From positions 31,101,561 to 31,165,560 of the forward strand of contig NC_088775.1 of NCBI RefSeq assembly GCF_954871325.1: 64,000 nt of DNA, in the 5' to 3' direction. How positions within the stretch are numbered: position 1 is the stretch's first letter; every line of letters begins with the position of its first letter. The notes beneath the pieces are model-generated. The model made no database searches. It had not been told where the DNA came from and saw nothing but the letters and a program-made list of their open reading frames with translations. The position numbers and the translations under genes are program-made. The stretch is from Gordionus sp. m RMFG-2023. Its lineage: Eukaryota > Nematomorpha > Gordioida > Chordodea > Parachordodidae. Positions 13,001 through 23,290 of the stretch are shown in pieces.

Positions 13001-16000
13001 GATATATAATTTGTAACTTTATCTTAAGTATTTTTAAAAAAAACAATATTTAATCAAATCACGCACTTCGCGGTTTTCGACTTTGAAGGCTATATCTTTG
13101 GATCTGTTTGAGCTAGCACTCTAAAATTTTGATTTTACTAACATACAATATAAATAACTATCATGCTAAGTTTTGTTTATTTTAAAGATGGTCATCCGAA
13201 AACCTAGATTTTAGATCAAATTTTGACTAGAAATGCCAAAAATTTTTATTAGTAAATTTTTTATAATTTTAATTTCTAGATGAAATCAAATCTGGAAAAA
13301 AAACATTAGAAATCGAATAGGACTTTGAAAATAATCATAATTTTATGATAATTTTTTTTAGTAAACTTAAATTTTTTTATGAATTATATTATATATGTGG
13401 TTAGCGGGCATCAATTTGTATTTATCGCATATCACTACATACGCATGTTGAATGCATTTTTTTAACCATAAAATGAATTCGCAGTTAGATATTGCAATAT
13501 TTTTGCCTGGCCCTGTTTCAATTTTTTTAAGGTTGTCCAGTCCGTATAATTTTTTTTAAAATACATGGCTAAACCGAAATGTATTTTGTTGAACACACTA
13601 AAATAAACAACTATTTATAATATTGGGGAGTGATTATAAAAAATAGCACAGAACCACCTGTTGGCTTCAAAAAAAATAGGTCTTCTGGTTTTGAATCCAG
13701 ATCCATTGCAAAGCCCAGCCCAACCCAGGGGCGGGCAGGATAACTAAAATTTATTTGGGACAGGTCGGGCAAAAAAATCAACGGGCTAGGACCGGCAAAT
13801 TTTTTAAATACATATTTAATGAATTCTGATATTTCATAGAAGTGATAATCTGGAATATCGGAAGCGACCGCATGATTCCGTTAATATATATAAAAATGGG
13901 CCTTATTATTTTAATAAAATTTGGTCGTTGTTGAAATTGCTATATATGGCTAACTCTATATATCATTAATATTCTTACTAAAAATCGATATTATGGTAAA
14001 ATATAAAAAAAATTATTATAAATGGTATTTGGTAATTTACAAGCAAATGTAATATTTATACTTTTTCAAATTACTATATAAAGACAGATTTTTTATTTGG
14101 GAGGATAAGAAATTTTGGAGTGCGGGGCCCCCAAACGCTTCCCGGAGTTGCATCATTGTAATTAACACCTTATAACTTAATATCATTTTCTCATATTTCG
14201 CTGTATTTACATAAAGGAATACTAAAAAAATCATTTTCGCTTCTACAAATATATAGCGGTTTGGTTTTACCGATAATTAGACGATCTTAAAGAAATATTA
14301 ATTTATATACTACATAAGGAGTAATTCTGATATCGTCAGTCTTTTTTCTCAAGACTATCCTTTCATTTGAAGTTTTTATTAATTTTTTAATAAAGGTTAA
14401 ATTTTTAAAATATATGACGCCTTTTATACACTTGTAGCCCTCAAGAAACTCCATTTGAAGACGGAACCTTCAAACTAACTATCGAGTTCAGCGAGGAATA
14501 TCCCAATAAACCTCCCACTGTGAGATTTGTCTCGAAAATGTTCCACCCTAACGGTTTATAAAAACTTTATTTTCTCCATTATTTTCATTTTTATGTAAAA
14601 TAAGACTTAAGAGTCATATTCGCTAAAATGATTCTTCCCTATTGTTTTTCCGCCCTTTTTTCACACTTTTCTTTATATTTTCTTCATCTATTTATCTCAA
14701 CAAAGTTTACGCCAACGGAGCTATATGCCTCGATATTCTGCAAAACAGATGGAGTCCAACGTACGACGTTTCAGCTATTCTCACATCTATTCAAGTCTTA
14801 ATTTATTTTATTCCTTATATTAAATTATTTATTTGTGGTAGAGGAAGGTAAAATGGAAGATAGATAAATATATTTTAGTAAAGAAAATAGACATGTGGTA
14901 TGTCACTGAGAGATTCTTAACTATTTTTTAATTTTTGTCCGAAATTAAGGCAAATGTAACAAATTGAAAAAGATATAATTGAAACATGTAATTTTTTTAT
15001 GTATTCTATTATAGAGTCTCCTCAGTGACCCTAACCCAAACAGCCCTGCCAACAATCTAGCCGCCCAACTTTACAAAGAAAATAGAAGGTTTTCATAAAT
15101 TTTTATTTAGAAAATTTTTTTGATCACCTTTTAATGCAAAATAAAACATTTATATAATTTTTTAAAATTGATCTGGGTGGATAGATGGAGATTGGCTAGA
15201 CACTGCAAAGGATTTGATTTGATTAACTAATTTAATAAGATTATAGGTCTTCAATTATCACTTAACATTTGATTTTACTAATCTAACAATTGTATCATCA
15301 AAATTGCATTTATCTAAAGGAAATTAGAATCCTGTGGTAGACCTATTTTTTTTGGGGGGGGGGGGGTGGTGGAAAGAATTAAATTTTTTATACAACCAAT
15401 TCACTTATTTTTTTTTGAAATCTGACACGAATTGTAAAAACATCTAAAAATAATAACCAATAATTTCTTTAATTATAATTGTTTTTTTTAAAAAGACCCA
15501 CTAACCTCACTACGAAAATGTGTATGTATTTCCGATAATTAACAATAATTTTTTTAGATAATGACAGACATAAACAAATAAAAGTTTTTTGGACTGTTGG
15601 GTCCTATACCTCCGATTTGGTTGATTGGTAAAGATTCCAATACTCACGATTAATGAAATTTATTTTATTTTTGTAATAAGCGAAATTTAACGAAACGACG
15701 ACAAGGTAGGTGTTTTGGGATATTGAATAATAAATTTTTTATAAAATATAGTAGAATGCTTTAATTGTCAAAGGATTCTCGCGCATGCTTGTGCTAGATC
15801 TCGCAGCAATAAGGTATAAGATAAAATGACTCAGTCATCACCAATTTAATTGGTGACCACAGATAATTTAAATCATGGTTACGATTTGTTTTCCCGAAAG
15901 GTTAAATGTATCTAAAATTTTGCTTCAGAGGGCGCAAAAGAATAAGTCACATTATATTTTAAATATATTATTAATAATATTTTATAAATTAAAAAATTTC

Positions 16001-16756
16001 TGATGAGCAGAGCCACAGTAGCAATACTGGGTGTCAGTTTTTCCATAATTAAATTGAGGCTAAATGCTGGTTATGAATGGAACTTTCAACTTATTACCTG
16101 TTACCTCTTATCTTTTCTGAGGATTTGGACCTTCCACATGCAAAGAAAGATTTAAAGCTTTGCGCATTTTTTCATATCTCCATACTGAATCTAAGTGACT
16201 TTGAGGCTTATCGTTCCCTTTTCTACTTTAATAATTTTAAATATTTCCCCTCTAAAATTTTTAGATTTGATTAAGTCGAACATTTCATCAGTTTTACTAC
16301 CTTCTTCATTATCATGAGTGTTAATTATCAAAAATGTATATATTACTTATTTTTGTTTTAAAATAAGGTTATATGTAATTATTAAATTTTTTAAACATAA
16401 ATATTAAAAGTATCTATATCTTATTTCAAGAAAATGGAAAAAATACAAGTATCTTAGATACATATACAAGTATCATAAAACGTGTAAAAAGATACTTAGT
16501 AAAAAGGATCTTGTATCTTAGATACTAGTATTCGCTGTACTACCCAACCCTGTTGCCTTTATGGACATTTTAAAAATTATAAATATATATTTATTAATAT
16601 AGAGAATACGAAAAACGCGTTCTCGCAGCAGTTGAGGAAAGTTGGGCTGTTGAAGAAGGCGAATCATCCTCCAGCGACGATCCAGAGGATCAGGAGAATA
16701 AATCTCTCAAGGCCAAGCAAAGACAGGTGGCCCAAAATTCTAATCGAACTGATTGA
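4013..16756 (+). CDS. UBE2A/B-like: RAD6/UBE2A/B-type ubiquitin-conjugating enzyme E2 (5 exons, 5' end missing)
   Basis: This is the RAD6-class E2, which in other eukaryotes takes ubiquitin from E1 and works with RAD18 and BRE1-type E3s on PCNA and histone H2B in the nucleus. Exons are 4013-4093, 14438-14553, 14706-14794, 15015-15088 and 16603-16756. All splice sites are GT/AG and phases agree across every junction. Numbered by the family, residues 15 (last base) to 185 are present. They run from [13 protein letters not shown] through PFEDGTFKL and KMFHPN to the catalytic Cys88 in AICLDIL and the C-terminal helix ending at Trp149. The enzyme core has the canonical length with no gaps. A 36-residue acidic/serine-rich tail follows Trp149, where the human protein has three residues. 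The first exon (about 14 residues) was not found. Intron 1 seen here is 10.3 kb and filled with transposons. Confidence 0.95.
4094..5478. other. Start of the long E2 intron; no recognisable element
   Basis: AT-rich intron DNA. A poly-G tract of about ten bases lies near 4851-4862. I found no paired inverted ends or coding similarity. Confidence 0.35.
5479..6110. mobile_element. Old hAT element, copy 2 (no piggyBac insert)
   Basis: The copy begins TAGGGGTGTACCGATTCC and follows copy 1 (1439) closely through the terminal region and the transposase C-terminal remnant. At about 5830 it has one TTAA where copy 1 carries the 1405-bp piggyBac insertion, so it preserves the empty site. No matching right terminus was found; similarity fades after about 6110. 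Confidence 0.75.
6111..6604. other. Intron DNA after hAT copy 2
   Basis: AT-rich sequence that could be the degraded rest of the hAT element at 5479, but no transposase motif was recognised. Confidence 0.3.
6605..7310. repeat. Degenerate tandem and direct repeats with C-rich motifs
   Basis: Between about 6770 and 6962 a unit near 50 bp recurs about four times, each with a CCCAG/CCTGG core followed by ATAATAATTT and CTCAAGCC. The segment starting near 6735 (AGGCCTGCAAAAAAATT) recurs near 7190 as a direct, diverged copy about 450 bp away. Just upstream (6618-6642) is a small hairpin of the form ACCCGTC...GACGGGG. The origin of the unit is unknown. Confidence 0.5.
7546..7611 (+). other. tRNA-like segment (SINE head or tRNA relic)
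   Basis: The segment carries an A-box-like stretch (TTGGTGCATGCGTAAAGC) able to form a D-stem. A CTTTGAA loop follows, then a B-box-like GTGGTTCGACTC. The T-stem and acceptor stem do not pair well, so it is not a working tRNA. A tRNA-derived SINE remnant is the likeliest reading. Confidence 0.35.
7612..8381. other. Intron DNA without recognised features
   Basis: AT-rich, with no open frame or inverted ends detected. A weak B-box-like sequence occurs on the minus strand near 7990. Confidence 0.3.
8382..8684 (+). repeat. 5' LTR of the fossil element
   Basis: It is the left member of the direct repeat pair and shares long blocks with the right copy, including TTTTGAGAGAAATTCATTCG and GGGCAAGATTTTCCC. 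Confidence 0.78.
8788..9270 (+). pseudogene. Integrase fragment of the fossil LTR element
   Basis: The start of this region resembles the end of a retroviral-type integrase core, with [15 protein letters not shown] and [15 protein letters not shown], which match the DNG and NG-x-AER blocks of Ty3/Gypsy integrases. It is a broken remnant with several breaks; gag, protease and reverse transcriptase were not recognised beside it. Confidence 0.75.
9851..10157 (+). repeat. 3' LTR of the fossil element
   Basis: It is the right member of the pair, beginning TGGTAACG and ending TTGTCA. An open frame reading leftward across it is a chance product and not a gene. Confidence 0.78.
10158..11249. other. 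Intron DNA without recognised features
   Basis: Two overlapping open frames near 10680-10950, one on each strand, show no family similarity and no codon signal. I treat the stretch as non-coding. Confidence 0.3.
11250..11390 (+). pseudogene. hAT transposase C-terminal fragment
   Basis: The plus strand reads [19 protein letters not shown] then RILEERRSN, a stop, and KLDKDI. This matches the hAT dimerisation signature with the S-x-E-R-x-F-S element altered to SCDRHFS. The rest of the element was not delimited. An open frame on the opposite strand is a shadow of this relic. Confidence 0.6.
11391..12196. other. Intron DNA, possible decayed transposon ends
   Basis: Near 11690-11780 there are GGGC-rich motifs (GAGCTGGGC, GGGCCGGGCAG). 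Similar ones recur near 13720-13800 in the same orientation. No paired termini were established. Confidence 0.3.
12197..13208. mobile_element. Foldback element with about 290-bp inverted arms
   Basis: The left arm (about 12197-12480) is the inverted complement of the right arm (about 12920-13208). It runs from GTTTCGGCCCACCATCT through GTCGAAAATCGCGAAGTGCG to TTTCCGGTAAAAATAAAAA. The arms enclose about 440 bp of AT-rich loop with no credible coding sequence. It is a non-autonomous foldback/MITE. The superfamily is uncertain, because no clear target duplication was seen. Confidence 0.85.
13209..14437. other. End of the long E2 intron
   Basis: It holds GGGC-rich motifs at 13720-13800 (GGGGCGGGCAGG, GGTCGGGC) in otherwise AT-rich DNA. 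No gene was found. Confidence 0.3.
14706..14794 (+). CDS. UBE2A/B-like: RAD6-like E2, exon with catalytic cysteine
   Basis: The exon reads [20 protein letters not shown] and then [10 protein letters not shown]. The active-site cysteine codon (Cys88) is at 14726-14728. The HPN motif that orients the active-site loop closes the preceding exon (14438-14553). The 3' donor at 14795 is in phase 0 and joins directly to [14 protein letters not shown] at 15015. Confidence 0.95.
15089..16602. other. Last E2 intron, possible hAT relic at its end
   Basis: A poly-G run lies at 15355-15366. The 3' part has palindromic GTATCTTAGATAC repeats. It ends at about 16553 in CCCAACCCTG, which in reverse reads CAGGGTTGGG like a hAT terminus. 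No matching left end was proven. Confidence 0.35.
16603..16756 (+). CDS. UBE2A/B-like: RAD6-like E2, last exon with acidic/serine tail
   Basis: The exon starts REYEKRV, conserved up to ESW. It then continues [17 protein letters not shown] and a basic, glutamine-rich end to a TGA at 16754-16756. Yeast RAD6 and C. elegans UBC-1 are known to carry acidic C-terminal extensions, while insect and vertebrate orthologues largely do not. The open frame has no splice donor before the stop that would restore a short end. Confidence 0.9.
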
Positions 16757-16964
16757 AACAAAACTAGCCATGGGTTGGCTTTTTATTAAATTTTGTTATT
16801 TGTTATTATTTATATTAAAATCGAATCTAAAAGTCATTTTAAAAAAATATAATCATAGTAATAATTGTACACTTGTTAAAATTTTCGCATATTTAAAAAA
16901 AAATATTCAAAAATAGTTTAAATTATTGTAAATGAACCGAGCAATCAAAATTATAATAGTACGG

Positions 16965-16970
16965 AATAAA
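16965..16970 (+). terminator. Candidate poly(A) signal of the RAD6-like gene
   Basis: An AATAAA hexamer lies 209 bp after the stop codon. In DNA this AT-rich such hexamers are frequent, so only position supports it. Confidence 0.4.
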
Positions 16971-17396
16971 TATTTTACCACCACTGCGTTTATATATTTT
17001 TTTAAATATCGAATCATTAAAATTTTACCGGTGGACGTTTTTAAAATTTTCAAAAATATTATTATGAGCACATATAAATTTCTCAATAAATGACTGTAAC
17101 ATTTATTTATTGTTAATATTAGACGACAAATGATTCAGAGAGTTTTTTTTATCGTTAGCTGATGAAATAGAATGATATAATACTGCAATTGGAATTTTTG
17201 GAATATAATGTAACCAATACCAGAGTTTGCAGATTATGTTTTATAGCAACTTTATTGCTTCCTCTTGCTTTGATTCACATTTATTTTTATATAATAAACA
17301 ATATAGTGGTGTGGTGATTGTTTAAAAATTGGGTATATATTTGTGACAGTAATTTATTAAACCTAAAAAATTTGAACCTTCTTTTTATTTTTTGGC
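16971..17396. other. Intergenic DNA after the E2 gene
   Basis: AT-rich; nothing recognised. Confidence 0.3.
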
Positions 17397-17825
17397 ATCG
17401 GTGCTCACGTTATTACATTCAAATGTTTCAAGTCGGTGATATACTTTCTTTGTTAATTTGATGCCCTAAAAATTCTATTTTCTGCAAAAATATCACATTT
17501 ATCAAAATTTAATATAATTCGTTGTCTCTTAATACTGTTAATACTTTATAAAAAAATTTCATGCTCCTTTACCGTCAACCCACTTCTTACTATTATGTCA
17601 TCCAAGTTTACTTCTATTACTGGTAGACCTTTTAGTAATGAATCGATGGCACATTGAAACATCGTCGGGGCTGAAACGATTTTAAATGGTAGTCAATTAT
17701 ACCGATATAATCCATTAGGGGTGTTAGTAACATCTTACCTATTTGAGTCTTCACCCAATTCGATTTGATGCTAGGCATTGGATAAATCGAGAGTTGTAAA
17801 AAAAGTATGATCATTCTCCAATGGT
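17397..17825 (-). pseudogene. Fossil reverse transcriptase fragment (Ty3/Gypsy-like)
   Basis: The minus strand shows blocks of a Gypsy-type reverse transcriptase in order. They are FTTLDLSNA, HQIELGED, a TPNGLYRYN-type block, LPF, SAPTMFQCAIDSLLKGLP and the LDDI active-site box. It is an isolated, broken fragment with several breaks, no LTRs beside it, and reads opposite to the LTR element at 8382. Age is old. Confidence 0.78.
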
Positions 17826-18594
17826 TGCTAATTGTTAAATGTATGCATTATGAAGCTTTAATAAAATATACTCTATATAGAGCTCTTAAACAGACGGGTT
17901 AAAATAAATAAAAAGTTGAGCATGCTGGGTGGTTTCTTTGACGGGTTACTAAATTTAAAACATTCTAAGATTGGAATGAACAAACCAATCAAATAATTTT
18001 TAAAAATTTAAATGGACGGGCTTAAAAATATTTTTTAAAAAATGAGTTGGTGGATCAATCTTTTTTTTAAAAAACTATGGGCGGGCAGATAAATTAATTG
18101 CAAACATCAAATTCTATTACAAAATTTAAATGATAAATTCATTATATATTTTATATTATTTTTTTGGGTCCTTTTATTTTTATACGGTTCAAAATTACAT
18201 TTAATCATAGTTAATAGTAGGCAAAATTAAACGTTTCAAACGCTGCATTGCAAACACAATTCATTTTAAATGTTATCGTGCAAATTGGTCAAATTATCGC
18301 TTGCGTTAGAAACCATTTTTTTTAAAAAAACAGGTTTACTTTTTTATTCTTCATTTTGCAATATTATATAAAATGTTAAGATATAATTTTCACATCTTTT
18401 AAAGATTATTATTAATTAATGAAATAAAAAGGGAAGCGATAATATAATTTACAAAAAGCAACTTTTTATAATTTAGTTAAAAATTTGTTGACGATATTAA
18501 TAAAAAGTAACCTTAATTTAAAACGAGATGCAAGTTTTTTTAAAAAAAAGTATAGCAAAACGCTAACGTTCAATTTGTGCGCACTATAACAATT
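17826..18594. other. Intergenic DNA with GGGC-rich motifs
   Basis: Motifs such as CAGACGGGTT, GACGGGTTAC and GGGCGGGCAG occur between 17893 and 18085, resembling decayed DNA-transposon ends. No complete element was delimited. Confidence 0.3.
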
Positions 18595-20251
18595 TAGTGG
18601 TGTTATTAAGGTAAGTAGTTACATTTTTGCTAAAAAATTACTGTAACTAGTTATATTTTAAAATTGTAACTAGTAACTAGTTATATTTTTATTAATGTAA
18701 CTGCCAAAAGTAACTAGTTACTTTTAAAAATATGTATATATAAATCTAAATAAAGTAAGATAATGATTCAGATATTGAATACATTTCAATAGAAGATATA
18801 ATGTCTTCCTCTGGGCTAACCAATTATAATATAAATGACTTCGACTACCTTCCAGGCATCGAAGATGTTCCTGTCACACATTAAACTTAGTGGCAACACA
18901 AGATGCCAATAAAATACTTTTACAATGAGGATTATAGGAAAGGCTATAAGTAAATGTCAACGTTTGTGGACTACACAAAACAAATCTGGGCCATCAGCTG
19001 AGCAAATTAAAAAGAGATTACATTCTCAGCTGCCATATCCCATTGTAACAAGATGGGGTTCTTTTTATACATCTTTATTTAAAATATTATCACTGAAATG
19101 CCTTTTGATTTCGATTTACTATGTGATGAATTAGAATTGTGTAGATTTATATCACAAGATCGTGATTTTATTAAAGAATATTGCAGTGTAAATTTAAATT
19201 AATGTCTTATAAATAATTTACAATTAAAAAAATTAGATTATGCAACCAGTAGCTAAAGCTATTGATATACTAGAAGGAAAAATATATGTATCTAGGTTAT
19301 TATACCCCAACAATAACACAGATACTTATCTGTCTGGAAGGTGTTCAAGAATTAAATTGTCAACCTTTAAAAGATGCTATATTAGCTAGTATTAAGAAAA
19401 GGTAACTTAAATTAAATAATTATTTATAAATTAATAATACAATGATACAATGATACAGGTTTCATGATCTTTGTGATAATGATAACATAATTGCTGCTAT
19501 TCTTCATCCACTATTTAAAACTGATTAGCCTTGGATAAGGCAAGAAAAGAATAGATCAAAAAAGATGGAAATTTTAAATTTAATAAATACTTTAATACCT
19601 CGCTGTGAATCTAACACAAATGGCTCATGTTCGCAACAAACATCATTAGATGTAGTAAGATTCCTTGATTTAAAGCGTCAAAATATTATTGATGATGATG
19701 TATTTATTGAAAATTTTATTAAATCCAATAACAGCCCATTATCTTTATATGACGATTTTCTAAATTTAAAAATACTCTTTATTAAATATAATGTTGTTAT
19801 TACATCAAGTGCTCCTGTAGAGCGTTTATTCAGTCTAAGCAAGCTCATCTTTGGAGAGAAACGAGCGCGTCTCCTAGATAAAAATTTTGAAATCCAATTG
19901 TTAAAAGCAAATAAACATTTATTAAACTCAAATTTTTATGAAAAATAAATGTTTTTTTTTCAATGCAAATATATAGGATATTTTTATTCGATTTAAATAT
20001 AAATAATCTATTATCCGATATTACTTATTTTTTTATATAAATTGTATATTTTTTTAAACAAATGATTACAATTTTTTTATATTAAATAAATTCGTTCAGT
20101 AAATAAATGCGTTATATGAATGATGTATAATGTAATGTAACTAGTTACTTTTGAAAAATAACGGTAACTAATAACTTAACTAGTTATATTTTTGCCAATA
20201 TAACTAGTAACTGTAACTAGTTATGTTTCAAAAGTAACTTTAACAACACTA
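18595..20251 (+). mobile_element. Decayed hAT element
   Basis: The ends are inverted: TAGTGGTGTTATTAAGG at left and CTTTAACAACACTA at right. Multiple subterminal copies of GTAACTAGTTA occur near both ends (18640-18725 and 20130-20235), probably transposase-binding repeats. A decayed transposase lies in between on the plus strand. The flanking 8-mers (TAACAATT and AAGTTTAG) do not match, so the duplication has been lost or an end is off by a few bases. Confidence 0.82.
18763..19948 (+). pseudogene. hAT transposase, broken
   Basis: Recognisable segments are KCQRLWTTQNKSGPSAEQIK and LPYPIVTRWGSFYTSLFKIL (the P-x-x-TRW-x-S block, 18925-19134). A long C-terminal segment follows (19565-19948), with ITSSAPVERLFSLSKL and EKRARLLDKNFEIQLLKANK, the dimerisation domain. 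Between them the frame is interrupted by stops and frameshifts, partly at possible former introns. The N-terminal BED finger is not clear. It is not functional as it stands. Confidence 0.8.
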
Positions 20252-21839
20252 AAGTTTAGTATAGTTTTGATTTGATTAATAACATGAAAATTATGTCATT
20301 ATTTATATATCTTATAAATAAATACTAATTAAGAGTCTGTTTACCAAAAACAGATAAATAATTTTAAAATCTAATATTTTCAAATTAAAAGTTTAAATTT
20401 ATTAAAAAATAGAATGTATCTATAAAATATTGATTATATATTTAAATTATTAAAAATTAAAATAGCTCAGCCAAGCAAATAAAATGTAATCAAAATATAT
20501 TTACCTTCATAAGATGGCGTTATATTTATGAAATAAGCTTTTTAAATAATCATCCGATTTTTCAAAATTATGAGATGTTTTTACCCATAAATATTGTAGT
20601 TTGTTTAGGTCTTTGGCAATGTTAGATTTTTATAAAATTAATATCTTGATTGTCACTTTTTTAATATATAAATTTTTTTTTCCTGAAAATATTATAGTCG
20701 TTATTATAAAAAATTATTAACTTTTACTAATTTTTCTCTCAAATTCTTATAGTTGTACATTGCTACATTGGGGGGAGAGAGGGTTGGGGTGTCTAGGGAG
20801 AATTTTTTTAGTAATATTTATGGGAACAGGCAAATTTTTGAAGGAGGTAAATTCCCTCTTCCCCACTACCGGCTACCCCATATGTATATATATATGGTAG
20901 TTATACCCAGAACACGATTTAGACTAAGTATCCTTCCTTTGATTAACATTAAGATTGGAAATTTGAAGACCAGGGCATTTAGAAAATCAAGGGATTGACT
21001 AGGCATTATTCACTTACGCCTAGGGGTGTTTTATTTAGACACATTTTAAATCATTCTATTTTATTATAGTTAATGATCACATTTATACAAATATTTCATT
21101 GCTCGAGCTTAACTACAGGGGAGTGAAGGACAGTGAAAGATTCTTTTGAAATCTCTGCCCTCTTAAGGGAAAATTTAAATGGGTTAAATATATATCTTTA
21201 TTTAATTTACTTTTCTATACCTTTTACTTGATAAATTATTTTTAACTATATTTTTTAGAATAATTACCACCCTCCCTCCCCCAATTTTTTTTATAATAAA
21301 TAATTTTTATACAATATATAAGATTATTCATTTGAATAAATATAAAATGGCATCTTTAAATTTTTTCCAACTATAAATATATTTAAATTCGAGGGGTTTT
21401 CCATTATTTTTAATCAAACAAAGATATGACTTTATCTCATGCCCCACTCTCGATTAGTATCTATTTACGCCATCATTAAAAATTTTTTAAAATTATGACA
21501 TAATTTTCTGGTTAAGGTATATTAAAAATAAGCTTTGAAATATAAATGACCTCAATTTTCGGACTACTAAGATGATAGGGTATTTACCAAAATTCATAAT
21601 AGGGATTCATTAAAAGCATGTCTTGGTATCTGCGAAGAAGTATGTGTTAAAATTGGAATTTTAATGATCTCTGGGTATTTACGAGTGCTATTAAATTCCA
21701 AAAAGGACATTTTTCTAGGTAACATTAACAATTGTAGATTATATTGTAGCAGCAAAAAATTACAAGAATAGGCACGGTCATAGTGAGCCTCGTTATAGAT
21801 AAACGCATATTAAATTTCAATGTATTTTGGCAGGTCCGT
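20252..21839. other. Intergenic DNA with G/C-tract patches
   Basis: Poly-G/poly-C patches occur at 20767-20800 and 20855-20880, like the subterminal tracts of the hAT elements elsewhere in this window. No paired termini were found. Confidence 0.35.
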
Positions 21840-22560
21840 GAAGTTGGCAGAACGATGTGAGGATCAATTAACAAAACCTATGCCAATATTAAAAGTCTTA
21901 ATTGATCTTCAAGCCAAACATCAGCGGAATCAAATGAGTTATAAGCAAAATAAGGAAAGTGTGAAATTTTGAAGCTGGCGGAACGATTTGAGGATCAATT
22001 GCCGAAACCTATACCATTGTGTAGCCCGTTAATTGATCCTAATTGATCTTCTATCCGGAAAGCAGCGGAATGAACCATTACTGAGTTATGAGCAAAATAA
22101 GAAAGTGCTGGCACTTTGCCAAAACCGAAAATAAAAAAGATGATGATTTGAAACTTAGCAAATATATAGTATTCAATATGTACGTTAATAATCTCTAAAC
22201 CGGATATCGGCATCACTAACCGTAACAGAGTTATATCCTTTTTAAAAGTGTTATGTTAGCGGAATTATTTGTAGAAAATGAGGATCAATTACCGAAAATT
22301 ATGTCAATGTGTAGCCCGTTAATTGATCCTCCACAATCTTTAAACCGTATACTAGCGGAATAAACCGTTCATGAGTTATGAGCAAAATAAAAAATGTTGG
22401 CACTTTGCCAAAACCGATAATAAAAAAGATTATGTTTTGAAACTTGGCAATTTAGTATTCAATATGTACATTAATAATCTTCAAACCGATATCGGTATCA
22501 CTAACCGTAACCGAGTTATATTCGTATGCTGGAGTTAGCTAAGGATAAGATTTGTGTTAA
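21840..22560. repeat. Tandem array of about 145-bp monomers with dimeric organisation
   Basis: The anchor GAGTTAT recurs at 21936, 22083, 22228, 22373 and 22513, giving spacings of 147, 145, 145 and 140 bp. Alternate monomers resemble each other most: the blocks with GTGTAGCCCGTTAATTGATC (near 22016 and 22311), and those with TTCAATATGTAC and CACTAACCGTAAC (near 22172-22225 and 22457-22510). This gives a higher-order period near 290 bp. It looks like a short satellite or an element with tandem internal repeats. No protein was recognised. Confidence 0.8.
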
Positions 22561-23073
22561 GTCTATTTTGTCAACAAGGCGTGGCATTCGTATATTAATA
22601 ATGATGACAGAATGCTATGTAATTGTCGGCGTTTAAGAATACGGTTATTATATCACCGGTTCTTATAAACATATAACTCAATGGGAATATTACTTTTGCA
22701 ATGAAAAAGACTTAGTAAAAAAATAGGGAAGATATATGCCCTAGCCATGTCATCATAACTTATATTGCTACATTATGGGCCAGGGGACTTTAGAAAAGCA
22801 GGCAAGTAAAATTTATGTACCCGTTTAATTCGATGTAGTCTTTGATAATCACAAGAGCCCAAAGTTTACCATGATTACATGTGCTTGTGGTGTCAAATCC
22901 CCACCTTGGTAGAACAAGAAGGTTAAATGTTAATACGCAATAGAAAATAAATCCTCAAGTTACAATTAGTTCATCGGATGGAATTCATTCCCGTAATAAA
23001 TTCTATTATCTTGGCCACTTAAGGTATTGCAAATATTCTATTGTGAAAGTTCCTCCTAATTTTATTATAATAT
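22561..23073. other. Possible upstream part of a decayed Helitron
   Basis: A 37-codon reading frame after 22527 has no family similarity. Its position before the helicase relic makes a decayed Helitron plausible but unproven. Confidence 0.25.
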
Positions 23074-23290
23074 TGGGACGAAATATCTATGACGCATAAA
23101 CATATGATGGAAGCCATGTATAGGTCTTTTCAACAGCATAAAAATTAATAAACCGTTTGGTAGTAAAAATGTTGATTTTGGCGAAAATATTTGACAAATT
23201 CTGCCTGATTTAAATGTTGTGGAAAATGCGACATTGTGAGGTAAACTTTGAAACGATCTTTTGTGGTCTTATATATTGCTGTTATGGTTA
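23074..23290 (+). pseudogene. Helitron (PIF1-like) helicase fragment
   Basis: The sequence reads WDEISMTHKHMMEAMYRSF and, after stops and a shift, NKPFGSKNVDFG then QILPDLNVV. This matches the Walker B and following block of Helitron PIF1-family helicases (WDE-x-S-M, PFGG-k-x-x-x-x-GD-x-RQ-x-LPV). The GD and R residues are degraded. The Rep domain and hairpin end were not found. It is a dead fragment on the plus strand. Confidence 0.7.

Noticed and set aside
16077-16274. 65-codon open frame in the last E2 intron
   Set aside because: No recognisable motif on either strand. A faint hAT resemblance on the minus strand could not be supported.
20753-20998. 81-codon open frame in a G/C-patch region
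   Set aside because: Low-complexity and arginine/isoleucine-rich by composition; more likely a decayed transposon end than a gene.
22527-22640. 37-codon frame beginning MLELAKDKICVKS
   Set aside because: Too short, directly after the tandem array, no family similarity.
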